DNA of 27,089 nucleotides from Asterionellopsis glacialis (Eukaryota; Bacillariophyta; Plagiogrammaphyceae; Rhaphoneidales; Asterionellopsidaceae). A program made the position numbers and the translations under genes. The notes under the pieces were generated by a model. It saw nothing but the letters and a program-made list of their open reading frames with translations. It did not search any database and was not told the DNA's origin. The stretch is taken from assembly GCA_014885115.2 (NCBI GenBank), contig WKLE02002055.1:1-27089 (forward strand). Reading direction: 5' to 3'. This document shows positions 8,548 to 17,992 of the stretch, piece by piece (the stretch's first letter is position 1; every line of letters begins with the position of its first letter).

Positions 8548-9507
8548 AAAAGAAAGTTGGAAAGACCAATCTAGTAGAGTAGAAGAATGAACATTTATAG
8601 GATTAAAATTGGAAGTAAGAAAATCTTGGGAATATTATTTGGAGGACTTTTATTGGTATTTTATTCATAGAGGATAATCATCATTTTCCTTTAGGGTAAA
8701 ACTATATTATGTCGTTACTCCAAGTCAGTAGTTTACATAAAAATTGTGCTTGCTTGGTCTTGAATCTCTTTTGCCTTCTTCATTTTGTACTACTTTCAGA
8801 TTTTCATTTCTTGGGAACTCCTTTTATTGATTAGATCTACCGAAAAAAGGACCAAAACCATTCCATTATATGTACCGTATCAGTTCTCTATTACGAACGG
8901 TCAGAGGAAACCAGGTTTGCATTAGAGTCCATCCGAGGACCAGCCAGTAAAAAAGTAATAAGATATAAAATTACGAGTATACTGTTTATAGCCTCTGTAG
9001 GACCTTGTTTTTGTGACTACACACAAGTACACTAGTTCCACTACATTGAATTGTTTTAAAACAACAACAACAACAAAAAACAAAAATTTGTCTTCAGCTG
9101 TAAAGCAAACATAGTTAGCCTCACAGGCAATGCCTACTGCATCAACTTTGCATGGTTATGATTAGATGAAAAGTCTCTTGTACTTTCTCTGCTTACATTG
9201 CCTAAGAAAAGGCTGGCAAAGTCATTTGATAAATCCACTGGGGGGGGGGGTGATATACCTATCCTTAAAACTAAATGTGAAAAACAAAACATATAGCGAT
9301 TTCTCCATACCGTAGGAAGCCTGGCATTTACAGAATACTGTACTTTTTTGTAGAGGATGTTTTCATCTCTATTTTATGGATCATTATTATATTGTAATGT
9401 TTGATTTTGATTTTTTAAGTTCGATTCCTCAAAGAAACAAGAACAAGAAGAAGCCATCATTATTGCTGTTGTATTGATAAGGTACGCTCTAAACAAACCT
9501 TTTTTCT
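8548..9507. other. Intergenic stretch, no gene; right end is repeated 3' flank of bL12m
   Basis: About 960 bases between the convergent cyclophilin and bL12m copy 2. It is AT-rich with A/C runs (9060-9080) and a ten-G run at 9241-9250. From about 9360 to 9507 it is the inverted counterpart of the 3' flank of the other bL12m copies. No ORF or RNA gene is supported. Confidence 0.5.
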
Positions 9508-9771
9508 TTAGGCAAGTTCCACTGTAGCTCCTACTGCTTCTAATTTGGCCTTGAGTTCTTCAGCTTCTTCCTTTTTAAGTTCCTTTTTCAAAACCTTGGG
9601 TGCACCTTCTACCATTTCCTTGGCTTCTTTCAATCCTAATCCTGTCATGGCACGTACTTCCTTGATGACTTTGATTTTGGCCTTGGCATCAAATCCAGTT
9701 AATTTTAAATCAAAGGCTGTCTTTTCTTCCTTGGGTGCTTCCTCGGCAGCAGCACCACCACCACCGGCTCC
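9360..9771 (-). repeat. bL12m duplication block, copy C (inverted)
   Basis: This covers the C-terminal coding half of bL12m copy 2 and about 148 bases of its 3' flank. Read on the minus strand it matches 11847 to about 12265 and 15508 to about 15925 with few differences. The match with the locus at 15433 extends further upstream, to about 9895. Homology in the 3' flank stops near 9360 (minus-strand AGAGATGAA), whereas the two plus-strand copies continue for about 500 more bases. Confidence 0.85.
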
Positions 9772-10209
9772 TCCTCCTCCACCACCGGCAGCCATATTGG
9801 CACGATCCGCATCGGTCAATGTAATACCCATTTTTTGATTTAATATTTCCGTTAATAAATGAATTTCTACTAAATCCAAATATACAATACGATCAAAAAG
9901 TTCTGTTAATTTCGGTGATGAAAAGGTAACCGTAGGATAATGTTTGGATGCATTCGTATTTTGTTCTTGTTGCCTTGATAATGATGAATGAAACGAGGCT
10001 TTCTGTAGCTGTACATGCTGCTGATGCTGATGCTGATGCTGTTGTTGATTTGTGAAATTATTTGTTTGTTGTTGTGCTGTATTCTGATGGAACGGGACAC
10101 TTGTTGTTGTAGTTACCGATCGTAGTAATTGTGTTTTTGGTTGTGACCTTGTCATCCACAAAGGAGATGACACTAGGCAACGTCCAGTCTTTACCAGCAA
10201 ACGTGACAT
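9508..10209 (-). CDS. Mitochondrial ribosomal stalk protein bL12m, copy 2
   Basis: A 233-residue ORF. Residues 1-32 are an acid-free Arg/Ser/Thr-rich presequence ([21 protein letters not shown]). Residues 42-70 are a Gln/His low-complexity tract encoded by CAN repeats, and SFHSS at 72-76 is a likely processing region. The dimerisation domain is about 93-135 ([36 protein letters not shown]), similar in kind to copy 1. A Gly/Ala hinge lies at 139-160 and the factor-binding domain at 161-233. That last domain is identical in protein sequence to those of the copies at 11169 and 15433. The gene lies head to head with copy 3 across an N gap. It is probably functional: the frame is intact and all three domains are present. 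Confidence 0.93.
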   Translation of the reverse strand: MSRLLVKTGRCLVSSPLWMTRSQPKTQLLRSVTTTTSVPFHQNTAQQQTNNFTNQQQHQHQHQQHVQLQKASFHSSLSRQQEQNTNASKHYPTVTFSSPKLTELFDRIVYLDLVEIHLLTEILNQKMGITLTDADRANMAAGGGGGGAGGGGAAAEEAPKEEKTAFDLKLTGFDAKAKIKVIKEVRAMTGLGLKEAKEMVEGAPKVLKKELKKEEAEELKAKLEAVGATVELA

Positions 10210-11168
10210 ATTTGAATAATACTTGATTAATTAGGAGTTGGTAGAGACTCGATTGAATTAAAAAAACAAAATGCAATTCGATTTTTTTCTGGGATTTTAG
10301 AGTTTGTTGATTNNNNNNNNNNNNNNNNNNNNNNNNNNGGTTGAAAGAGGATTATTTTTGTCAGAACTATGGAGCGTTTGAGATGATTTAAATTCGATAC
10401 CCTTTATTGTTTATGAAATGTTGGGTTTTGCAATTTGTCACGAGAAGACGACAAAACTATGAATGTATAATAGCTAGAACTGATGGATACTCTCTAGTCG
10501 AGAAGAGTGCTCTGTCAAGTTGGGGAGAGAGAGGTAACAAACAAGACGACGATATGTGGGAAAGAGCAACATAAATTTTGTCATGATTTTTCAGTACCGG
10601 TAGAAATAATATCCTGCAGATGATTGTGTGGCATCGTGCAGTCAGACAGACGATATCGCAGCAAAGATTAAGATTCCATCTGTACACAAAATATATATAT
10701 CTTAGTAAAGTACAGTGGAATCTTGAATGAGCTGAGTCAGTCTCAAAAATTTGCGGCTTCGCGAGCCTCACTTTTTTGGTCAAATCCTACGAAAATTTTC
10801 AACTGGTTCCGACGACGACAGATCTACACAGGGACCGGCCATCAACGAGAAAAAAATCTCCGTGTGCTCTAGTTCATGTATGTATTGTGTCGCAAAGGCC
10901 TGTCATCGCATCGCCAACCCCCCCCCCACCTCTGGGTTGTGCCAAATCCCCATCACACAGGATATCTCATCATCTCCACCAACAAAACTATTAACTTCTC
11001 CTCTCCCTTGATCCAAGAGGCTCTGAGACTTGACAGTATTCTGAGGAAGGATTGCCTAGGAGGAATTTGAATATAATTCATACCAACAATAATCATACAA
11101 TCTACTCTAGGATTTCTCTCTCTTTTGAAGGTTGAGACAATTGAATAACAATAACAACAAGAACTAAA
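10210..11168. promoter_or_regulatory. Head-to-head intergenic region of bL12m copies 2 and 3, with assembly gap
   Basis: The region holds the two promoters of the divergent bL12m copies. An N run occupies 10313-10338. Outside the gap the sequence is AT-rich on the left and has C-rich stretches near 10915-10930. Open frames at 10457-10783 (minus) and 10751-11070 (plus) have no conserved pattern. The 5' flanks of the two genes do not look alike, unlike their 3' flanks. Confidence 0.4.
10313..10338. other. Assembly gap (26 N)
   Basis: Twenty-six consecutive N. It falls between the two inverted bL12m copies, where near-identical sequences could have confused assembly, so the relative orientation of the flanks depends on scaffold evidence. 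Confidence 0.99.
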
Positions 11169-12107
11169 ATGGCTCAAAGGGTACTGTTAACACGACTTTT
11201 CACACGGCAAGCATCTTCACAATTAAGTGCAATTCGACCTACCCTATCATCATCCCTTCCACTAACAGTGAATAGATTTAGTGATCACTGTTGTTTCATT
11301 TTGTCGTCATCTTCTTCTTCGTCATCGTCACGATGGTTCCATTCCACACCTTTGGTACAAAAAGATGATGCCAAAGCTAAAAAGAAAGCTGCTAAAGCTG
11401 CTGCAAAAGCTAAATTAGCTGCTGCAGAAGCAGATAAAGAAGAAGACGACGACACGAATGAATCAAAAAAGGAAGAAACGACAAAGGATGGTGAGGATGC
11501 CACAAAAGCACCAGCAGCAGCAGATGCCAATGGTGATGAACCCAAAAAGACTGACGAGGAGGATGATATTCCTGAATATCAAAATCCATTGCATCATAAC
11601 AATCCCGAATATTTAAATGAAAATAAAACATACCCAGAAGATTTCAAGGAGGGTGAAGAAATGCCTGTGGTACCATTACCACCCATGGAAACTGGTGACG
11701 AAATACCAGCATCACCTGAATTACATGCTTTGGCAGATGAAATTTTGCAATTGAATATTTTGGAAATGAATGAATTAGTGACGAATATTGCAGATCATTT
11801 TGGGTTTGAAGATGATGGTGCCATGATGGGTATGGGTGGTGGTGGTGGAGCCGGTGGTGCTGCTGCTGCCGAGGAAGCACCCAAGGAGGAAAAGACAGCC
11901 TTTGATTTAAAATTAACTGGATTTGATGCCAAGGCCAAAATCAAGGTCATCAAGGAAGTACGTGCCATGACAGGATTGGGATTGAAAGAAGCCAAGGAAA
12001 TGGTAGAAGGTGCACCCAAGGTTTTGAAAAAGGAACTTAAAAAGGAAGAAGCTGAAGAACTCAAGGCCAAATTAGAAGCAGTAGGAGCTACAGTGGAACT
12101 TGCCTAA
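11169..12107 (+). CDS. Mitochondrial ribosomal stalk protein bL12m, copy 3, with long acidic insertion
   Basis: A 312-residue ORF, far longer than usual bL12m (about 190). Residues 1-58 are an Arg/Ser-rich presequence ([14 protein letters not shown] ... SRWFHSTP), with RWFHST a plausible processing site. Residues 65-90 are Lys/Ala-rich and 90-135 very acidic ([13 protein letters not shown] ... [10 protein letters not shown]). A Pro/Glu/Asn-rich stretch (136-182) follows. The dimerisation domain (183-213, [31 protein letters not shown]) is diverged from copies 1 and 2. The hinge (215-236) and factor-binding domain (240-312) follow, and the latter is identical to copy 2. The acidic part could add a second binding surface or contact the ribosome; this is speculation. 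The abrupt change from diverged N-terminal half to identical C-terminal half suggests replacement of the 3' half by gene conversion. Confidence 0.92.
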   Translation: MAQRVLLTRLFTRQASSQLSAIRPTLSSSLPLTVNRFSDHCCFILSSSSSSSSSRWFHSTPLVQKDDAKAKKKAAKAAAKAKLAAAEADKEEDDDTNESKKEETTKDGEDATKAPAAADANGDEPKKTDEEDDIPEYQNPLHHNNPEYLNENKTYPEDFKEGEEMPVVPLPPMETGDEIPASPELHALADEILQLNILEMNELVTNIADHFGFEDDGAMMGMGGGGGAGGAAAAEEAPKEEKTAFDLKLTGFDAKAKIKVIKEVRAMTGLGLKEAKEMVEGAPKVLKKELKKEEAEELKAKLEAVGATVELA

Positions 12108-12793
12108 AGAATAAAGGTTTGTTTAGAGCGTACCTTATCAGAACAACAGCAATAATGATGGCTTCTTCTTGTTCTTGTTTCTTTGAGGAACCGAAATTTT
12201 AAAAATCAAAACCAAACATTACTTTACCTACAATATAATAATGATCTATAAAATAGAGATGAATACTTCATCTTTTTACTAACAGACGAATCTACAAGCT
12301 CCGTTGTCTATTTGGCATTTGTTTGTATATACATTGAATATTGAAGTTTATGTTCTCTCTCTTCCATACCCGAGACATTCAAGTGAAAAATGAATGACAT
12401 GTGTTACTTTCAATCTCCATTCAGATACAAGAGAGGAAAGAGAAAAATCAATAGCATAACCTCCGGTGTAAGATTGAACTGTAGAGGGCATGGCATCTTA
12501 AGTTTCACTCTCTAGTAAGAATGCGTTTTAAAAGGATCTTCTATATTTTCCATGTCCTTGCATCTGTTAGGCCATCTACTTCGATTTCCTTTTTGTCCAA
12601 CAAGTTACTTGTGTTTCCAATAAAATGTGTGTGCAGGCAACCCATATTTTAAAACAAATTACACAAACGCAGGGTGAAGATGTCTACCAATGGTATCATT
12701 TGCTGAGTTTTGTGTGATAAAGAAAAGAGAAAGAATATATAGATACCAAGTACAAACTGCTTTTCTATAGGTATTCTAAAAATCCAACTTTAT
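11847..12793 (+). repeat. bL12m duplication block, copy A
   Basis: This covers the last third of bL12m copy 3 plus about 686 bases of 3' flank. It matches 15508-16423 nearly base for base, apart from a ~27-base indel near 12600 (missing at about 16256). Shared landmarks in the flank include GATGGCTTCTTCTTG, TAACCTCCGGTGTAAGATTG and TAGATACCAAGTACAAACTG. Homology stops abruptly after AATCCAACTTTAT at 12793. Confidence 0.92.
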
Positions 12794-13393
12794 CTGGTAC
12801 ACTGTACACTTCCAAACGCAACGGTCGGGCAAAAACAATGTGAACCATGGAAAAGACAAACCCCGGGGAGGTTTTCCGTGTTCATGAAGCAACGCGACCT
12901 CTTGACTCAATCATCAGAGTTCGTTGAGAGAGATGGGAATTCTGCAAATGTCTACGACTATCGATATCACTACGGTCTGTCCTTCTCTCTTAGAGTGTTC
13001 TGTCTATGAAGGGTGGTAGGCGGATTACAGGTACTGTACCTGCATTTCTAACTATTAATAACAGCTGTACTGAAAACTAATGTAAAAGGTAGAACACAGT
13101 ATCGAATCTACTTGGCAATATCTTTTTTGTTTAGAAGGAACAAAAAACAAAGATAGATATACCCAGGTATATAATATTTATTATACAGAAAGCACAAACA
13201 AGATCTTTGGATCGTTGGGCTTCTATTTTTTTTCTTGTGGAACAAGATTCTTGTTATGGTAGAGGTCATACCGTAGGTCATACTACTGCGTAAACATCTT
13301 CTTCTCAGTGTTCTTGAATCCTTGAGAGAACCCAAATCCAATAAGAAACAAGAATACAGTAGGTGCATTCCTATAATAATATCAAATCACATC
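12108..13393. other. Intergenic region between bL12m copy 3 and glutathione reductase
   Basis: The left half (to 12793) is the duplicated 3' flank. A 70-bp perfect repeat follows (12794-12863). The rest (12864-13393) should hold the promoter of the glutathione reductase gene; it includes a dyad ACAGGTACTGTACCTG near 13027. An antisense open frame at 13108-13368 shows no conserved pattern. Confidence 0.45.
12794..12863. repeat. 70-bp perfect direct repeat, left copy
   Basis: It is identical over 70 bases to 18547-18616 (starts CTGGTACACTGTACAC, ends GACAAACCC). It begins exactly where the homology between duplication blocks A and B ends, which makes it a breakpoint marker. Confidence 0.95.
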
Positions 13394-14977
13394 ATGTCTT
13401 CTACGGCATCATCATCGTATGATTATGATTTACTTGTCATTGGCGGTGGATCAGGTGGGATAGCTTGTGGCAAACGTGCTGCGGGGACATATCACAAAAA
13501 GGTGGGTGTGATTGAACGTTCGAAATTAGGTGGCACGTGTGTCAATGTCGGGTGCGTTCCTAAAAAGATTACCTATTTGGCAGCTGAAATATCGGAAACC
13601 TTGAATCATTCGTGTCATCAATATGGATTTGCATCTCCTACTGCTAGCAGTAACAACAAAATTGATTATCCTACCTTTAAGACCAAACGTGATGCTGTGA
13701 TTGCTCGTTTGAATGGTATTTATGCACGGGGATTTGAAACAGCAGGTGTCACGCATATTCAAGGCGATGCTGCCTTTGTAGATGATCACACCCTTCAAGT
13801 AACATCAACAGCAGAGGGTAGTGGTGAAAGTACAACTCAAACTATAACAGCATCGAAAATATTGATTGCGACAGGTGGACGTCCCATGTGTCCTGGTGGA
13901 GAAGGTGTTGCCGAACATACCATTAATTCCGATGGATTTTTTGAATTGGAACAATTACCGGACGTTGTCGTGGTGGTAGGTGCAGGATATATTGCTGTGG
14001 AATTGGCAGGTGTGATGAATGCCTTGGGATGTGAAGTCCATTTAGTCGTACGTAAGGGTATGGCATTACGGGACTTTGATCCAGACATTGCGCAAGCCTT
14101 GGATAAACAAATGACCAAGAATGGTATTCACATTCATCGTCATACCAATGGTGTGGCCAAGGTCATACCCGAAGCTGAAGGTGCCACCGGTGGTGCCAAT
14201 GATTTTACAAAGAAAACGGTAGAACTTGTCAATGGAGATGTCATTTATGGTGCCAATGTAGTACTCATGGCACCTGGACGTATACCCAATGTCGAAAGTT
14301 TACAATTAGATTCGGTAAATGTCAAACTTGGACCGAAAAACCATATTCAAGTTGATGAATATTCCAATACCTCCAATCCTGACATTTATGCCTTGGGAGA
14401 TGTATGTGGTGCTGTCGAATTAACACCCATGGCTATTGCAGCTGGACGTCGTTTAGCTGATCGTTTGTATGGTGCAAATGTCGGTAGTAGTAGTGAAGGG
14501 TCCACGATGGCAACCAAGGTGTCGTATGAAAATGTCCCTACAGTTGTATTTTCACATCCCCCTATTGGAACTTGTGGATTAACCGAACCTAAGGCAATCA
14601 GTAAATACGGAAAAGACAATGTCAAGATTTATAAATCTACATTTGCCAATATGTTTTATAGTATCTTTGATGTAGATGATCCGGATGACAAACCTAAAAC
14701 CATGATGAAACTAATCACGGCCGGATCGAATGAATTAGTGGTAGGGATCCATATCTTGGGCATGTCTGCTGATGAAATGTTACAGGGATTCGGAGTTGCC
14801 ATGAAGATGGGTGCTACCAAGGCAGATTTAGATAGTTGTATTGCTATCCATCCGACCGCTGCTGAAGAATTAGTAACCATGGGTGCCTGGGGATTGTCAC
14901 CTCAAGTTTCAGGTGCTAAGGTATCACCTCTCAATGGTGCCAAACAACCTGAACCTACCATGAATAGTAAAATCTAA
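13394..14977 (+). CDS. Glutathione reductase (NADPH), probably cytosolic
   Basis: A 527-residue protein from ATG 13394. The frame is open to ATG 13322, which would add 24 residues, but [17 protein letters not shown] is the natural beginning. The FAD motif GGGSGG is at 17-22 and the redox-active pair is in GGTCVNVGC (C49, C54). The NADPH fold GAGYIAVE is at 196-203, with R220 and R226 ([12 protein letters not shown]), the arginines that bind the 2'-phosphate of NADPH and separate this enzyme from lipoamide dehydrogenase and trypanothione-type relatives. The second FAD motif is ALGDV (333-337). The C-terminal catalytic pair is in HPTAAEE (H486, E491). It reduces glutathione disulfide to glutathione. 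No plastid or mitochondrial leader is visible. Linker insertions at about 82-88 and 363-372 are Ser/Gly-rich. The gene has no intron. Confidence 0.96.
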   Translation: MSSTASSSYDYDLLVIGGGSGGIACGKRAAGTYHKKVGVIERSKLGGTCVNVGCVPKKITYLAAEISETLNHSCHQYGFASPTASSNNKIDYPTFKTKRDAVIARLNGIYARGFETAGVTHIQGDAAFVDDHTLQVTSTAEGSGESTTQTITASKILIATGGRPMCPGGEGVAEHTINSDGFFELEQLPDVVVVVGAGYIAVELAGVMNALGCEVHLVVRKGMALRDFDPDIAQALDKQMTKNGIHIHRHTNGVAKVIPEAEGATGGANDFTKKTVELVNGDVIYGANVVLMAPGRIPNVESLQLDSVNVKLGPKNHIQVDEYSNTSNPDIYALGDVCGAVELTPMAIAAGRRLADRLYGANVGSSSEGSTMATKVSYENVPTVVFSHPPIGTCGLTEPKAISKYGKDNVKIYKSTFANMFYSIFDVDDPDDKPKTMMKLITAGSNELVVGIHILGMSADEMLQGFGVAMKMGATKADLDSCIAIHPTAAEELVTMGAWGLSPQVSGAKVSPLNGAKQPEPTMNSKI

Positions 14978-15356
14978 GTTCATTTCATAGGATTTGACGG
15001 TGCATTGGGGTGTTGAACCAAGATTATGATGGAAAAAAAGAAAGATAGGTGTCAATATTCCTTGTCGTCTTGACCAATAGAATACGTACTATATGCACAT
15101 CAAAAGTCTAAACTACTTGGATGGAGAATATTGAATGATCTGCTCTCTCTATCTCTCTGAATATTTTATACAGACATTTCGTAAAAATTAAGTTAAGAAA
15201 GATCTCTATGTTTACAAAACTATATGTGGTATTATAATTTAAAGATTGGAAAAAGGCGTGAACTTTTATATTGTCATATCTCGCAGTTTGACTCACGGGA
15301 GAAAGATTTAATTTTTCAGTGTCATATTATTGTTCTACTTTACTTCCATTTGGTCG
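14978..15356. other. Intergenic region between glutathione reductase and broken bL12m copy
   Basis: About 380 AT-rich bases with no supported ORF. No mitochondrial presequence that could belong to the bL12m fragment starting near 15357 is encoded here in any frame, which supports 5' truncation of that copy. Confidence 0.45.
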
Positions 15357-15771
15357 ACAGAACTTTTTTGATCGTATTGTATATTTAGATTTAGTAGAAA
15401 TTCATTTATTAGCAGAAATATGAAATCAAATAATGGGTATTACATTGACCGATGCGGATCTTGCCAATATGGCTGCCGGTGGTAGTGGTGGTGGAGGAGG
15501 CGGAGGAGGAGCTGGTGGTGCTGCTGCTGCTGCCGAGGAAGCACCCAAGGAGGAAAAGACAGCCTTTGATTTAAAATTAACTGGATTTGATGCCAAGGCC
15601 AAAATCAAGGTCATCAAGGAAGTACGTGCCATGACAGGATTAGGATTGAAAGAAGCCAAGGAAATGGTAGAAGGTGCACCCAAGGTTTTGAAAAAGGAAC
15701 TTAAAAAGGAAGAAGCTGAAGAACTCAAGGCCAAATTAGAAGCAGTAGGAGCTACAGTGGAACTTGCCTAA
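15357..15771 (+). pseudogene. 5'-truncated, broken bL12m copy 4
   Basis: From about 15357 the sequence matches bL12m copy 2 from its residue ~102 ([17 protein letters not shown]). Two lesions are visible. A T run after AGAAC has six T where copy 2 has five, which shifts the frame. The codon TTA of copy 2 (L123) is TGA here (15421-15423). After that the frame is intact from ATG 15433 to 15771 (112 residues): Gly/Ala hinge and a complete factor-binding domain identical to copies 2 and 3, ending GATVELA. Presequence and most of the dimerisation domain are missing, so the product would be neither imported nor able to dimerise in the usual way. It is most likely a pseudogene. Preservation of the C-terminal domain fits recent origin or continued gene conversion rather than selection. 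Confidence 0.8.
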
Positions 15772-16423
15772 AGAAAAAAGGTTTGTTGAGAGCGTACCTT
15801 ATCTGAACAACAGCGATAATGATGGCTTCTTCTTGTTCTTGTTTCTTTGAGGAACCGAACTTAAAAAATCAAAATCAAACATTACAATATAATAATGATC
15901 CATAAAATAGAGATGAATACTTCATCTTTTTACTAGCAGACGTGTCTACAAGCTCCGTTGTCTATTTGGCATTTGTTTGTGTATACATTGAATATTGAAG
16001 TTTGTGTTCTCTCTTTTCCACATCCGAGACATTTAAGTGAAAAATGAATGACATGTGTTACTTTCAATCTTCATTCAGATACAAGAGAGGAAAGAGAAAA
16101 ATAACTTGCATAACCTCCGGTGTAAGATTGAACTGTAGAGGGCATGGCATCTTAAGTTTCACTCTCTAGTAAGAATGCGTTTCAAAAGTATCTTCTATAT
16201 TTCCCATGTCCTTGCATCTGTTAGGCCATCTACTTCGATTTCCTTTTTGTCCGACAGTGTGTGCAGGCAACCCATATTTTAAAACAAATTACACAAACGC
16301 AGGGTGAAGATGTCTACCTATGGTATCATTTGCTGAGTTTTGTGTGATAAAGAAAAGAGAAAGAATATATAGATACCAAGTACAAACTGCTTTTCTATAG
16401 GTATTATAAAAATCCAACTTTAT
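15508..16423 (+). repeat. bL12m duplication block, copy B
   Basis: This matches block A (11847-12793) through the C-terminal coding part and the 3' flank. Homology ends after AATCCAACTTTAT at 16423. A ~27-base segment of A is missing near 16256. At single positions in the coding part B sometimes agrees with copy C (GGATTAGGATTG) and sometimes with A (AAGGTCATC, GGAGGAAAAG), so it is a mosaic. Confidence 0.92.
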
Positions 16424-16453
16424 TTCTGTATCAAAATCTTGTTTTTTTTCCTC
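15772..16453. other. Duplicated 3' flank of bL12m, no gene
   Basis: Nearly all of this interval is the 3' flank portion of duplication block B. Only 16424-16453 is unique; it is the 3' end region of the leftward coiled-coil gene. Confidence 0.5.
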
Positions 16454-17992
16454 TTATTCAATCATAACTGGCTGGTGTTTGATCGTGTGCTGCTGGTGGT
16501 GGTGGTAACCTGCTGCTGTCGGTGAGACTACGGCTACTTCGTGGTGGTGCCCACCAGTAAGAGTGCTAGCGTGCTCGCTGTTACTCTTGTTACTTTTTTT
16601 ATTGTTGGGACTAGTATAAGCACTCTCTGCCAGGGTCATTAGTTCTTCACATACATTCTTCGTATCATCCAACTCATATTGTAACTCTTCTTTTTCCTTG
16701 TGTAATGTTGCTAAACTTTGGTGTGCTGCTGCACAATTCATTTCAGCAAGTTGTAATCTTTCCAATAAATTTTGTTTTGTAATTCCCCACAATTCCATTT
16801 CAGAACCATATTCCCGTGTAGCTTTTGCAAGTGATGTTTCAGCATTGGCAAGATCTACGAATCATAAATAGAAAAAAGGAAAGGGTTGAGTCTTTAGACA
16901 ATCGAGAGGGTGCCGCCTCCGTGCTGCCAATAAAAGTTGAAGTTGAAGTACTATAGCATACAGTTCACACTTACCAATTTTCAGTTGTGCTACATTTTCT
17001 TTATTTTCGGCATCTTTCGAAAGTTGGTTCGTCATGGAATATTCAACTTGTTGTTTCAATTTGGGTAATTCATCCTGTTCAAGTGCATCATTCTTCATTT
17101 TCAGGGTTTCGTACTCTTTCTTCAACTTATCGTATATTTCATTGGCACGGCTAAATTGTTCTTCGGCTGCCTTGATCATTTTTTTCTTGATCCGTTGACA
17201 TGTATCTGCATGTTCACGTCGTTCCTTGACAAGGACACGTTCGTGTGCCAATATGGTTTCTGCCAATTGTTCGGATAATCGTGTACATTCTCTTTGTGCC
17301 GTTTCCAGAGCTACCTTGGTCTCTAAATATTTTGTAGCACTAACGGCATTTTTGTTGTTGGGAGAGTCTATTCTTTGTCTTTCTTCTGTATCTACAATAC
17401 TATTCTTGTTACTGCTAGCAGTACTTTCTTGTGATTGGTTTAGTAATACCTTGGAAACAGCTTCTTCCTTTTCTACCTTTAAACGCTCCATTTCCTCACG
17501 ATGTTCATCTTCCACCAAATCTAATTGAATAAGTAATTCATCAATCTCATTTGCGTGTTCTTCCTTCCATGTTTTACGTGCTTCCTCTACAGCTCGTTGT
17601 ACCTTTTGGCCTTCTTTTTCCTTTTCTTCTTCTTCTTCTTCTTTTTGTTTTTGTTTTTGTTGTTCTTCCAACAAATCTTGTTCTTGCTGTTTCTGCTTTC
17701 GTTCTTGTTCCAACAAGAACTGTTCATGTTTTTCTTTGAGAGATTGTAATTCACTCACAAGTTCACGTTCGCGATGGACACTTTGTGATTTCGTATATTC
17801 TAATTCTTGATTGGCTTGTGTGACTTTTTGACGCCATTCTTCTTCCAGTTCTTGGATTTTATCATTCTCATTCGTATCATTTTGATTCATTGTAATGAGA
17901 TCATCACAAAGATTATCATTTTGGTTGTTTTTCTTTTTATTTTTTTTCGTACTGCGACGCTTTTTTCGAAATAATTTTGCAAAGAAACCCAT
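16454..17992 (-). CDS. Long coiled-coil protein with basic N-terminus and His-rich tail
   Basis: Two exons (17992-16975 and 16854-16454) give 472 residues. The 120-nt intron starts GTAAGT and ends TTCGTAG. Reading through the junction gives VAQLKIDLANAETSLAK, which continues the heptad pattern and supports the splice. Residues 1-24 are very basic (MGFFAKLFRKKRRSTKK); Gly2 makes N-myristoylation or direct membrane contact possible. Residues ~46-430 are almost continuous coiled coil, rich in Glu, Lys and Gln, with a Gln/Glu/Lys low-complexity run at 99-130. The C-terminus (about 430-472) is Asn/Ser-rich then His-rich (GGHHHEV, YHHHQQH). No enzymatic domain is seen and no family recognised; a scaffold or cytoskeletal role is a guess. 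The gene lies within the 2.1-kb block that locus A lacks. Confidence 0.85.

Noticed and set aside
9545..9838. Plus-strand open frame antisense to bL12m copy 2, with near-identical frames at 11795-12070 and 15426-15734
   Set aside because: Their similarity only mirrors the duplication of the bL12m C-terminal coding region; composition (Ser, Pro runs) is that of an antisense shadow.
13322..13393. 24-residue N-terminal extension of glutathione reductase as an organelle leader
   Set aside because: The stretch has charged residues of both signs and no signal-peptide or plastid motif; the second ATG gives the usual cytosolic N-terminus.
15433..15771. Intact 112-residue bL12 ORF as a functional gene
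   Set aside because: No presequence, most of the dimerisation domain lost, and a frameshift plus stop in the preserved upstream part. Pseudogene is the simpler reading, though transcript data could change this.
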